Shown in pieces: positions 23,955 to 31,752 of a DNA stretch of 64,000 bases. The DNA lies in contig LQBI01000032.1 of the NCBI GenBank assembly GCA_002030045.1, forward strand, positions 62,001 to 126,000. The letters run 5' to 3'. A program made the position numbers and the translations under genes. The stretch comes from Candidatus Aegiribacteria sp. MLS_C. GTDB taxonomy: Bacteria > Fermentibacterota > Fermentibacteria > Fermentibacterales > JCC-6. Below the pieces are notes generated by a model. The model had not been told where the DNA came from and searched no databases. It worked only from the letters and a program-made list of their open reading frames with translations. Numbering within the stretch: position 1 is the first letter of the stretch; every line of letters starts with the position of its first letter.

Positions 23955-24809
23955 CTAGCCCCTCCTGCCCAGGGCCCTGACCAGTCCGGTCACGCATTTG
24001 CAGGCCGGTCTCTCCGTGGTCGGGTCGTCGGCTGCAAGGCCGGTCAGATAGTCTATCTCGGTCATCCTGCCTGCCTGGACGTCCTGAAGCATGCTGCACA
24101 TGTTGGAAGACGACAGCATGAGCTCTCTCAGCATTGAAAGAGACTCCCCGCCCGCCTCCTCCCTGCTTTCGACCGGAACAGCCGACACCAGTTCGGAGTA
24201 CAGAAGCTCCATGCATTCCTCGAGTCCTGACTCCAGGAGCATGTCGTTGGCAAGACCGGTTATGGCCCCCAGCGGGTTTATTGTGCTGTTGACGATCCAT
24301 TTGGCCCATCTGACGGGCTCAAGGTCCTCCACGGTCCGTAGAGGTATGGGGGAACCATGGAACACCGAGGGTGCGCCACCCTCGGCACCGGCCACCACGC
24401 TGCCGGGGAATGTCTCGACTGAAAGCCTGCCGGCGGTCCTGAAGCCGGCGGTCAGAACGACGGGTTCTATTCTCCCGGGGGGACCGGGCCAGTGCCTTTC
24501 GAGGCCCATGCCGTTGCAGACGCAGATGCACGCACCGTGTGAGGACTCCGAGGCTGGCCCGGAGACGCTCTCCAGGTGGTAGGCCTTCACGGCTATGATA
24601 CTGTCGTCCGCGGAAATCCTGTCCGTGGATTCCACCTTGCTGACGGTCGCGGTACCCGGATAGGCTCCTCTGGAAACGACATCCACGATGCCGCGGCCGC
24701 TTCCGGGAGGCCCCACCAGGATAATTTCGCGAAGGGGGGAGAGGGTGACGGCAAGTCCGCAGCCTACGGCGCCGTCACCCCAGATCGCCAGGCTTCTCCT
24801 ATTCTGCAC
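23955..24809 (-). CDS. panE: Ketopantoate reductase-like (PanE/ApbA family) protein
   Basis: Family members reduce 2-dehydropantoate to pantoate with NADPH in pantothenate/CoA synthesis. The N-terminal GDGAVGCGLA is the nucleotide-binding glycine motif, AVKAYHLES matches the conserved Lys segment, and the C-terminal domain has KWIVNSTINPLGAITGL and SMLQDVQAGRMTEIDYLTG, both hallmarks of the family. Length of 284 residues is normal. The start overlaps the ytxH-like gene by eleven bases, downstream of secA. No other pan genes are here, so substrate identity rests on the family pattern alone. Confidence 0.86.
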   Translation of the reverse strand: MQNRRSLAIWGDGAVGCGLAVTLSPLREIILVGPPGSGRGIVDVVSRGAYPGTATVSKVESTDRISADDSIIAVKAYHLESVSGPASESSHGACICVCNGMGLERHWPGPPGRIEPVVLTAGFRTAGRLSVETFPGSVVAGAEGGAPSVFHGSPIPLRTVEDLEPVRWAKWIVNSTINPLGAITGLANDMLLESGLEECMELLYSELVSAVPVESREEAGGESLSMLRELMLSSSNMCSMLQDVQAGRMTEIDYLTGLAADDPTTERPACKCVTGLVRALGRRG

Positions 24810-25182
24810 TTTCCCCGGCAGGTTTCCTGCCCTTCCTGCCCACCTTCTCCTTGACCTCTTCGATCTTCTCGATGCCCCTTGCCTTCACCTTGTCCAGCCT
24901 GGCCTTCGTATCCTCCAGTTTGCGGACGGTCTCCTCCAGCTTCTCACTGCCGGTGGTCCCGGCCTCGTCCACCAGTTTCCTGCCCTCGTCTATGAGTTTC
25001 TCGGCTTCGGTCCTCAGGTGAAGGTAGATATCCTCACCCCTGCCGTAAAGCTCTCCGGTGGTCGCCCTGACCTTCTCCCTGGTCTCCTCGCCCTTGGCCG
25101 GGGCGTATAGGAGGGCCACTATCCCTCCGGCCAGAGCCCCCGCCACGAAAGCCCAGAATTCGCCCTTCCCGTTCTCGGCCAT
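24799..25182 (-). CDS. YtxH-family small membrane-associated protein
   Basis: The ATG at 25182 has AAGGAG seven bases upstream and lies just past the secA stop; the track start overlaps secA and lacks a site. One N-terminal membrane helix (FWAFVAGALAGGIVALLYAP) is followed by KGEETREKV, the pattern of YtxH-like proteins, and about 90 residues of charged, mostly helical sequence likely to form a coiled coil (TGSEKLEETVRKLEDTKARLDKVKARG). The function of the family is poorly known; some members are linked to envelope stress. It is co-transcribed with secA and the panE-like gene. Confidence 0.8.
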   Translation of the reverse strand: MAENGKGEFWAFVAGALAGGIVALLYAPAKGEETREKVRATTGELYGRGEDIYLHLRTEAEKLIDEGRKLVDEAGTTGSEKLEETVRKLEDTKARLDKVKARGIEKIEEVKEKVGRKGRKPAGESAE

Positions 25183-25195
25183 TTCCTGTCTCCTT

Positions 25196-28100
25196 TCATT
25201 TTCCACAGCACTTCTTGTATTTCTTTCCGCTGCCGCAGGGGCAAGGGTCGTTCCTGCCCACCTTCGGCGCGTCCCTCACCACGGTTCCCCGGCCTCCTCC
25301 GGCGGTCGACCCGTCATTCCCGCTCCCGCTGTCAGCGGCGGGAAGTCCCGAAGCCGGGTGAAGTGCGCTGCCCTGTACCTGCCGGTTCTCGGGGAGGTCG
25401 GCCCTGGCGTTCCTCGGCCAGAGGGACAGCACCTGTCTCACCGCCAGCTTGTCTACTCTGTCCAGCAGTTCCTCGAACAGTTCGAAGGCCTCCTTCTTGA
25501 ATTCCACCAGGGGGTCCCTCTGGGCGTAGGCCCGGAGGTTGATGCCGGACTTGAGGTGGTCGATCCCGTACAGGTGCTCCCGCCACATCGTATCGATGGA
25601 ACTGAGGACCGCCCGCTTCTCCAGTTCCGCGGAGAGTTCGGGGCCTATCCTCTCCCTCTTCATGTGGTAGTAGTCCATCACCATCCTGATACATGCATCC
25701 CTGGCTGCGGAAGGATCGCCGGTCCCACCGATGGCCCCGGCCACGTCGAACCTGACCCCGGACAACTCTCCGAGAAGGGCCTGCGCCAGTTCGGTGTTCC
25801 ATTCGTCGGATTCGGTCTCGTCCGGGACCGCCTCCGTCATTATGTGGCGGGAGACAGCCTCCACCATCTCCAGGACCTCGCTGTCCAGGTCCTCCCCGGT
25901 GAGCGCCTGCCTTCTCCTGGAGTAGATGACCTCCCGCTGCTTGTTGACCACGTCATCGTATTCCAGCAGGTGCTTCCTGATGCCGAAGTTGTACTCCTCC
26001 ACCCTCTTCTGGGCCTTCTCTATGGCCTTGGTCATGAGAGGGTGCTCCACCGGGGTACCCTCCTCCTCCCTGCCGCTCCGCTTCATGAAGTCTATGAGCT
26101 TCTCCGAGGCGAAGAGCCTGAAGAGGTCGTCCTCCAGCGACAGGTAGAACCTGCTGGATCCGGGATCCCCCTGTCTTCCGCTCCTTCCCCTGAGCTGCCT
26201 GTCGATACGCCTGGACTCGTGCCTCTCCGTACCCAGCACGAACAGGCCACCCGGCATCCTGACGCCTTCGGGACCCGTGACCTCCTTGATCCCGGGTGCC
26301 AGTTTGATGTCGGTGCCCCTGCCCGCCATGTTGGTGGCTATGGTGACGGCCCCCTTCTGACCCGCCCTGGAGACTATCTCCGCCTCCTGCTGGTGCTGCT
26401 TCGCGTTGAGCACGCTGTGGGGTATCTTCCTTGCTTTGAGGAGCTTCGAGAGCAGTTCCGATACGTCCACCGAAACCGTTCCCACCAGGATCGGCTGACC
26501 CATGGAATGGAGCCGCTGAATATCGTTTATGATGGCGTTGTACTTCTCCCTGCGGGTCTTGTACACCTGGTCGTTCAGATCGCGCCTGATGACCGGCACG
26601 TTGGTGGGTATCACCACGACGTCCAGGTCGTATATGCTCTCGAACTCGTCCGCCTCCGTCTCCGCGGTACCGGTCATTCCCGCCAGCTTGTCGTACATTC
26701 GGAAGTAGTTCTGAATGGTGATGGTCGCCAGGGTCTGGGTCTCGCTCCTTATCTCGACCCCCTCCTTGGCCTCCAGGGCCTCGTGCAGGCCGTCGCTGAA
26801 CCTTCGGCCGGGCATCAGCCTGCCGGTGAACTGGTCGACTATTACGACCCTTCCCTCCTGCAGGACGTACTCTACGTCCTTCTCGTACATCTGGAAGGCT
26901 CGCAGGAGCTGATCAATGTTGTGCAGGGCCTCGGCCTTCCTCGAATGCTCGTGGTAGGCGGTCCTCTTCATCTCCAGCTTCCTGTCCTCGGGGATATCCT
27001 GCATCTCGATCTCGGATATCTCGTCGGCTATGTCGGTCAGCAGGAAGAAATCGGGGTCGTCCGGCGACAGCGTCCGCCTTCCCTCTTCGGACAGGGCCAC
27101 GGACTTCTCCTTCTCGTCCAGGGCGAAGAGCAGCTCCTCCTCCAGCTCCTGGGTCCGTTTCTCCCTCAGGATAACGCCCTCCATCCGCTGTACCGCCTGC
27201 AGCCTGTCCGGGTCCTGAAGGGCCCTCACCAGCTTCTTCTGCTTTGGCGCGCCCTTCCTGGCCTTCAGGTAGAGCAGCGCGGCCTCCTCGGTCCGGCCCT
27301 CGTCCCACATCCTGTCCGCCCTGGCGACTATGTCGTTCACCAGGAGTATCTGCTTCCTCACCAGCCTGGCCACAGGGTCACGGTACTCTTTGTACCTGTT
27401 CGTGGACCTTGCTACGGGACCGCTGATTATCAGGGGAGTCCTGGCCTCGTCTATGAGCACGCTGTCCACCTCGTCGACGATGACGTAGTTGTGACCCCTC
27501 TGTACCATTCCGTCCAGGCTGACCGCCATGTTGTCCCTGAGGTAGTCGAAGCCGAACTGGTTGTTGGTGCCGTAGGTTATGTCGCAGTTGTACTGCTGGA
27601 GCCTCTCCTCCGGCGACATCTCCATCTGAATGCATCCCACGGAGAGGTCCAGGTAACGGTACACCCCTCCCATCCATTCGGCGTCCCTGCCCGCGAGGTA
27701 GTCGTTCACGGTGACCAGGTGGGCTCCCCGGCCGGGAGGTATACCGTCTATCGGGGAGAACTCCCACTTCTCCGGGTCATCGCCGAACTTACTGCGGGCA
27801 AGTGACTTCCATCTTTCGTTCAGGTCCAGTGCGTTCAGGTACATTGGCATGACGGCCACGAGGGTCTTGCCCTCTCCGGTGGCCATCTCTGCTATCCTTC
27901 CCTGGTGAAGAACCACTGCGCCCATGATCTGCACATCGAAGGGGACCATGTTCCATTCCTGGAGGCTGCCGCTGACATGCCACGAACTGCCCAGTAGACG
28001 TCTGCAGGCTTCCTTCACCACTGCGAAGGCCTCGCACATGATGTCGTCGGTTGTCTCTCCGGCTGCCAGGCGTACCCTGAACCGCCTGGTCATGTCCCTG

Positions 28101-28228
28101 AATTCATCCTCGGAAAGCTCCGCTAGACCCTCCCAGTAACCGTTGACCGTGTCCACGAAGGGCTGGAGTTCCGCTATCTTCTTCCTCTGCCTGTCGCCGA
28201 ACAGCGACCTGACCACGTTCTTCAGCAA
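25196..28228 (-). CDS. secA: Protein translocase ATPase SecA, FCB-type
   Basis: SecA drives Sec-dependent export. Start is the TTG at 28228 (then LKNVVRSLFGDRQRKK), with GGAGG nine bases upstream; it matches the usual SecA N-terminus, and the track start adds 21 unlikely residues. Length is 1010 residues. Seen are Walker A (MATGEGKT), DEVDSVLIDEARTPLI, AGRGTDIKL, GRSGRQGDPGSSRFYLSLED, and the C-terminal zinc/SecB-binding motif CPCGSGKKYKKCC. Two insertions, about 30 residues before HLVTVNDYLAGRDAEWM and a long one around KGAPKQKKLVRALQDPDRL, resemble Bacteroidetes/Chlorobi SecA. The 196-bp gap upstream holds an A/T-rich TATTATAGT patch near 28313 but no clear -35. Confidence 0.97.
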   Translation of the reverse strand: MLKNVVRSLFGDRQRKKIAELQPFVDTVNGYWEGLAELSEDEFRDMTRRFRVRLAAGETTDDIMCEAFAVVKEACRRLLGSSWHVSGSLQEWNMVPFDVQIMGAVVLHQGRIAEMATGEGKTLVAVMPMYLNALDLNERWKSLARSKFGDDPEKWEFSPIDGIPPGRGAHLVTVNDYLAGRDAEWMGGVYRYLDLSVGCIQMEMSPEERLQQYNCDITYGTNNQFGFDYLRDNMAVSLDGMVQRGHNYVIVDEVDSVLIDEARTPLIISGPVARSTNRYKEYRDPVARLVRKQILLVNDIVARADRMWDEGRTEEAALLYLKARKGAPKQKKLVRALQDPDRLQAVQRMEGVILREKRTQELEEELLFALDEKEKSVALSEEGRRTLSPDDPDFFLLTDIADEISEIEMQDIPEDRKLEMKRTAYHEHSRKAEALHNIDQLLRAFQMYEKDVEYVLQEGRVVIVDQFTGRLMPGRRFSDGLHEALEAKEGVEIRSETQTLATITIQNYFRMYDKLAGMTGTAETEADEFESIYDLDVVVIPTNVPVIRRDLNDQVYKTRREKYNAIINDIQRLHSMGQPILVGTVSVDVSELLSKLLKARKIPHSVLNAKQHQQEAEIVSRAGQKGAVTIATNMAGRGTDIKLAPGIKEVTGPEGVRMPGGLFVLGTERHESRRIDRQLRGRSGRQGDPGSSRFYLSLEDDLFRLFASEKLIDFMKRSGREEEGTPVEHPLMTKAIEKAQKRVEEYNFGIRKHLLEYDDVVNKQREVIYSRRRQALTGEDLDSEVLEMVEAVSRHIMTEAVPDETESDEWNTELAQALLGELSGVRFDVAGAIGGTGDPSAARDACIRMVMDYYHMKRERIGPELSAELEKRAVLSSIDTMWREHLYGIDHLKSGINLRAYAQRDPLVEFKKEAFELFEELLDRVDKLAVRQVLSLWPRNARADLPENRQVQGSALHPASGLPAADSGSGNDGSTAGGGRGTVVRDAPKVGRNDPCPCGSGKKYKKCCGK

Positions 28229-28384
28229 GCTGCAGTTCCTCCAGTCACCGGGAACGGCGGCCGCTTCCGGCGGCTCGCCTCTTTCGACCAATGTGTCCCG
28301 CTATCATCGATACTATAATAAACAAAGTCAGGATCACTTGGACCCGCGCCGTTCTTCCGTCCGAAGCTGCGGGCTTCCAGGGTT

Positions 28385-28525
28385 TCACGGCGCATGGAAC
28401 TGGACCTGTCTTGCCTTACCGGCATCACCTGCACCGGGCCAGGGAGGCCTTCCCAGGCAGCGGGCCGCCAGGAGCAGGACCACTATTCCTCCCAGAACCG
28501 CCAGCAGGACCCTTCTCGAACTCAT
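28385..28525 (-). other. Possible small membrane ORF, or frameshifted C-terminal membrane tail of the TPR protein
   Basis: In a different frame from the end of the 28425-29402 gene, a 46-codon ORF reads MSSRRVLLAVLGGIVVLLLA then ARCLGRPPWPG and stops. It is a single membrane helix flanked by arginines. It overlaps the last 100 bases of the TPR gene, whose own tail there (GPAGGSGRNSGPAPGG) looks like an out-of-frame reading. Either this is a separate small protein with no obvious ribosome site, or the TPR protein is meant to end in this membrane anchor and a frameshift intervenes. Confidence 0.35.
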
Positions 28526-29402
28526 TCAGCAGCTCCAGCAGAGAATCGGCCCGCTGGACGAACACCTCGGCGGTATCCCCCGCCACCGCTGCTTCCGTCA
28601 ACCGGTGTCTGCACAGCTCCGTATCCCCCTCCCTCAGCGCGTCCCTTCCAGCGAAGTACAGCGCCCAGCCCAGTTCCCTGTCGGTCCCGGGACAACGCCT
28701 GCACTCCCTTGCCCTTCTAAGTGCCCAGATCACCCTATCTTCGTCGCCCTCCGCAGAGGACAGGGCAGCGCAGGCCTGCCAGTAGGAAAGGTCCGTTTCT
28801 CCTTCCAGACGCAACCCTGCCAGTATATCCCTGGAGGTCTCGAGGCTTCCGGCCTCGGCCATCCGCTGGGCCAGCACGCACCTGTAGAACGCATCTTCCG
28901 GCACCAGATCCACGGCCCTGGATGCCGATGAGAGAGCTGCCTGCGGATCGTCATTCCCCAGCTGGACGATCGAGAGCCAGATGCACGCGTCCGCGGCGGC
29001 GGAATCATCGCCGGAGGATTCCCTCACAAGGTAGTCGAGGGACGGTGTCTCCTCCGAACCGAGGTCCATCTCGCAGTCGGCCAGGTAGTACCGGCATACC
29101 CCTCCACCCCTGACGAAGACAGAGCAGGAAAGGACCTCGTGGTACATTCCCATCGCTCTCATGGCCCTCATGTACTCGGCCAGGAACCAGGGGTTCGATG
29201 GCTCCGCCCTCCAGGCTGCCAGCGCCGGCGAGACGGCCTCCTCCGGCAGTTCCATCCTGTTGGCGGTCCAGGCCAGGGCGTAGAGTACCCATGGATCGCC
29301 GCCGCTCTCCGCGGCCTCCTCCATGAGGACAGTGAGAGCCGCTGGAAGATCGCCCTCCCTCCTGAGAGAATCACCTGTGGAGAACGAAAGCGCGGTCACC
29401 AT
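28425..29402 (-). CDS. Secreted or membrane-bound helical-repeat (TPR-like) protein
   Basis: About 300 residues of TPR-like helical pairs (LPAALTVLMEEAAESGGDPWVLYALAW; DPQAALSSASRAVDLVPEDAF; EGDEDRVIWALRRARECRRC). The ATG at 29402 has no ribosome site. Reading upstream in frame to a CTG nine codons earlier gives PCFLPLLMVTALSFSTG, a good signal peptide, so the true start may be that CTG just past the stop of the previous gene. The C-terminal 31 residues are low complexity and overlap a membrane helix in another frame (see 28385-28525). Function unknown. It lies between a small secreted protein and secA. Confidence 0.7.
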   Translation of the reverse strand: MVTALSFSTGDSLRREGDLPAALTVLMEEAAESGGDPWVLYALAWTANRMELPEEAVSPALAAWRAEPSNPWFLAEYMRAMRAMGMYHEVLSCSVFVRGGGVCRYYLADCEMDLGSEETPSLDYLVRESSGDDSAAADACIWLSIVQLGNDDPQAALSSASRAVDLVPEDAFYRCVLAQRMAEAGSLETSRDILAGLRLEGETDLSYWQACAALSSAEGDEDRVIWALRRARECRRCPGTDRELGWALYFAGRDALREGDTELCRHRLTEAAVAGDTAEVFVQRADSLLELLNEFEKGPAGGSGRNSGPAPGGPLPGKASLARCR

Positions 29403-29429
29403 CAGAAGAGGAAGGAAACAGGGCAGCTG

Positions 29430-29834
29430 TCAGAACCCCGTCAGCGATGAGTCGGGGATCGAACCGCTGAAATGGAGCTGAACGGTGAAATCGTCCGACG
29501 GTCTCCACCTCAGATCGAGTCCGCCCAGCACCCTTCCGGCGGTGAACCCGTGGAAATCGTAGAGCCTGGCGTAGCCTATGTCCAGCGAGGCTTCCCAGTC
29601 CGGGTGCAGCATGAACGAGACCCGGCCGACCGTGAGGCCCTCTGCAAGGGTCCGGCCTCCGCCGGTCACCATGCTGAAGCTGGCGAATCCCGAGAAGTCG
29701 GGATCGAACCATGAGCCTACCGGTTCCACCAGTGAGAAGTCGGAGGGTTCCAGGCCCAGGGCCGAGACCGGTGTCCAGGCTGAGATCGTGAACATGGCGG
29801 TCAGACAGGCGAAAACGGCACGGAAAGTTCTCAT
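29430..29834 (-). CDS. Small secreted protein, probable beta-rich envelope protein
   Basis: 134 residues with a signal peptide (MRTFRAVFACLTAMFTISAWTPVSA). The mature part alternates hydrophobic and polar residues (RVLGGLDLRWRPSDDFTVQLHFSGS) and has ASLDIGYARLYDFHG, a pattern common in outer-membrane beta strands, although it is too short for a full barrel. No family recognised. It has its own promoter about 50 bases upstream and is followed after 27 bases by the helical-repeat gene. Confidence 0.68.
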   Translation of the reverse strand: MRTFRAVFACLTAMFTISAWTPVSALGLEPSDFSLVEPVGSWFDPDFSGFASFSMVTGGGRTLAEGLTVGRVSFMLHPDWEASLDIGYARLYDFHGFTAGRVLGGLDLRWRPSDDFTVQLHFSGSIPDSSLTGF

Positions 29835-29883
29835 CGTATGTCCGGCTCCATCCGAATTGTGTTACGTCGCATCCACTGGCTTA

Positions 29884-29910
29884 AATATACTATCCCGACC
29901 ACCGGGTCAA
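29884..29910 (-). promoter_or_regulatory. Probable promoter for the 29430-29834 gene
   Basis: On the minus strand TTGACC (29905-29910) is followed after 15 bases by TATATT (29884-29889), or after 17 bases by the overlapping TATTTA. It lies in the 120-bp gap after the flippase-like gene, and the spacing is slightly ambiguous. Confidence 0.55.
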
Positions 29911-29954
29911 TGTTCCTGAGGTCCTTTCCGAATGGTTTCCATTGCGCTCCCGGC

Positions 29955-30944
29955 TCAGCCGTCCTCCTTCCGGCACTCCTCCCCGAGCCCCGCCGTCCCG
30001 CTCCCTCCGATCAGCGACAGCACCGCGACGCCCAGGACCACTGCGAACCAGAGGGTAGAAAACCTCATGATCAGGGTGGTGGCGGCGGCATCCGGCCTGG
30101 ACATCGACAGGGTAAGTATGGCACCTATTGTTATCTCGGTGAGCCCCAGCCCGCCCGGTACCATAGAGACGGCTCCTGCAACGGTGCCTGCCGAGTGAGC
30201 CAGGAGGGCCACACCCACGGAGAGCGGGGGATCCAGTCCCATCGACATCGAGACGAGGCAAAGCACCATGGCCTCTGCGCCCCAGGAAAGCATTCCCAGG
30301 GGCACCGTCACCGCAAGGCTGCGAAGGTCCAGCAGGCTGCAGCAGTGCTTCTGGAAATCCTCCAGGCTTCCCCTCCTTTCCCTGAGCTTCCGGATCCTGC
30401 ACGCCAGCCCGGTCAGCATTCGAAAAGCCCTGCCCCAGAGAAGCAGTACCATCACCGCCAGCACTGCCAGCGCACCTGCCGCCACCGCCAGGACCGCTCC
30501 GCGGTGCCTCACCATCAGAAGGCCCGCCATTGCGATGAGCAGCATGCTGATCAGGTCTGTTATACGCTCTGCGATCACCACCGGCGATGTCCTGGAGACC
30601 GGGACCCCCCTCCTTTCCCTGAGCAGGTAGCACTTCAGCAGTTCGCCCAGCTTCCCCGGCGATACGGTCATCGAGAAACCGGCCAGGAAAACTCCGAGGC
30701 TCTCCTTCCAGGGAAGCCTGACGCGGACCCTTCGAAGGAAATAGTGCCATTTGAGGAACCTGAGGAAGTAGTTTGCAAGGGAGAGGGAGAGGAAAAGCGG
30801 CACCATGGAGAGGTCCATGGATGAAAGGGCGCTTCCCACGGAACGGACGTCGCCCAGGAAGACGAGGGCCGTGTAGACCACGACCGCGAGGACCAGCGAC
30901 CAGAGGGTCTTCCTCAAGAGGTCAGCTTTCCCCCGCCGATCCAT
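29955..30944 (-). CDS. Lysylphosphatidylglycerol synthase-type transmembrane protein (UPF0104 family)
   Basis: A 329-residue inner-membrane protein with about eight hydrophobic helices. The family signature is clear: GVFLAGFSMTVSPGKLGELLKCYLL (the conserved P-x-K-x-G-E segment) and, near the end, GTVAGAVSMVPGGLGLTEITIG. Related domains flip lipids (MprF) or act in glycolipid assembly (AglD); the substrate here is unknown. The ATG at 30944 has GGAGG immediately before it and overlaps the upstream TPR gene by 23 bases, continuing the PBP1A - TPR - flippase run. Confidence 0.83.
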   Translation of the reverse strand: MDRRGKADLLRKTLWSLVLAVVVYTALVFLGDVRSVGSALSSMDLSMVPLFLSLSLANYFLRFLKWHYFLRRVRVRLPWKESLGVFLAGFSMTVSPGKLGELLKCYLLRERRGVPVSRTSPVVIAERITDLISMLLIAMAGLLMVRHRGAVLAVAAGALAVLAVMVLLLWGRAFRMLTGLACRIRKLRERRGSLEDFQKHCCSLLDLRSLAVTVPLGMLSWGAEAMVLCLVSMSMGLDPPLSVGVALLAHSAGTVAGAVSMVPGGLGLTEITIGAILTLSMSRPDAAATTLIMRFSTLWFAVVLGVAVLSLIGGSGTAGLGEECRKEDG

Positions 30945-31752
30945 CCTCCGGCGGTTCTACGCCGGCGCCTGCGGATGCCATCCGTTCCAGCTCCTCAGCC
31001 ATCCTGCCCATTCCCGGAACGTCCCTGACCAGTTTCAGGGCCTTTGTGGCCAGCTTGGCGGATTCGTCTGCGTCGCCCTGCATGGCGCAGGCCTTCGAGG
31101 CAAGGGACAGTGCGTTGGCGCGGCTGGCGTTGAGGATGACGCTGCCAGAGGGGAGCAGTTCGTACGCCGTCATGGCCTGTACCCTGGCTTCCACAGGCTT
31201 TCTCATCTTGAGGTAGAGAAGGGCCAGGTTCGCGTGCACGCCGCTCCCGGTTGCGCCCTCCCTGAGTTCCAGGGCTTCCAGGAGCAGCTTCTCCGCCTCC
31301 TCCAGGCGTTCCCCCGACTCTATGAGCAGCCCGGCGATGTTGACGTTCATGGTGGGTTTCAGGGACTCGTCCATGGAGAGGGCCATCCTGTAGTACTCCT
31401 CGGCCCGCGCTGCATCCTTCCTGCCGCCGGCCACGTATCCGAGCTGAGCCAGGGCGAGGGCGCTCGTGTCGCCCCTCTCTATGGCATCGTCGATAACCGA
31501 TTCCGCCAGGTCGAACTGCCCCGACTTGATGTAGTAGTAGACAAGGGCGTTGGTGAGAGGGTCCGATACGTCCCTGCTGTTCATGTTCCTCCTGAGGTAG
31601 GAGAGCATCTCTTCTGTCTTCCCGGAGGCGGCAAGCCCGGCGGCCTTCCTCAGCTGCACCTGCTTCCAGGTCCCGGACCGGACGAGACGCCAGGCCAGGA
31701 AGAAAACCAGCAGGACCAGGAAGGATGCGAGCAGGAACCAGAGTGGCGGCAT
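30922..31752 (-). CDS. Membrane-anchored TPR protein
   Basis: An N-terminal membrane helix (PPLWFLLASFLVLLVFFLAWRLV) is followed by about 230 residues of TPR repeats (SGQFDLAESVIDDAIERGDTSALALAQLGY; KDAARAEEYYRMALSMDESLKPTMNV; RLEEAEKLLLEAL). The ATG shares a base with the stop of the PBP1A gene. Position between PBP1A and the lipid-flippase-like gene suggests a scaffold for envelope assembly, but this is only context. The orientation of the repeats relative to the membrane cannot be decided. Confidence 0.82.
   Translation of the reverse strand: MPPLWFLLASFLVLLVFFLAWRLVRSGTWKQVQLRKAAGLAASGKTEEMLSYLRRNMNSRDVSDPLTNALVYYYIKSGQFDLAESVIDDAIERGDTSALALAQLGYVAGGRKDAARAEEYYRMALSMDESLKPTMNVNIAGLLIESGERLEEAEKLLLEALELREGATGSGVHANLALLYLKMRKPVEARVQAMTAYELLPSGSVILNASRANALSLASKACAMQGDADESAKLATKALKLVRDVPGMGRMAEELERMASAGAGVEPPEDGSAGES

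Noticed and set aside
25058-27805. 915-codon plus-strand ORF over secA
   Set aside because: Antisense shadow of secA. Composition is typical of out-of-frame reading and the secA motifs are all on the minus strand.
28290-28335. TATTATAGT patch as the secA promoter
   Set aside because: Good -10-like sequence but no recognisable -35 at proper spacing. Too weak to list.
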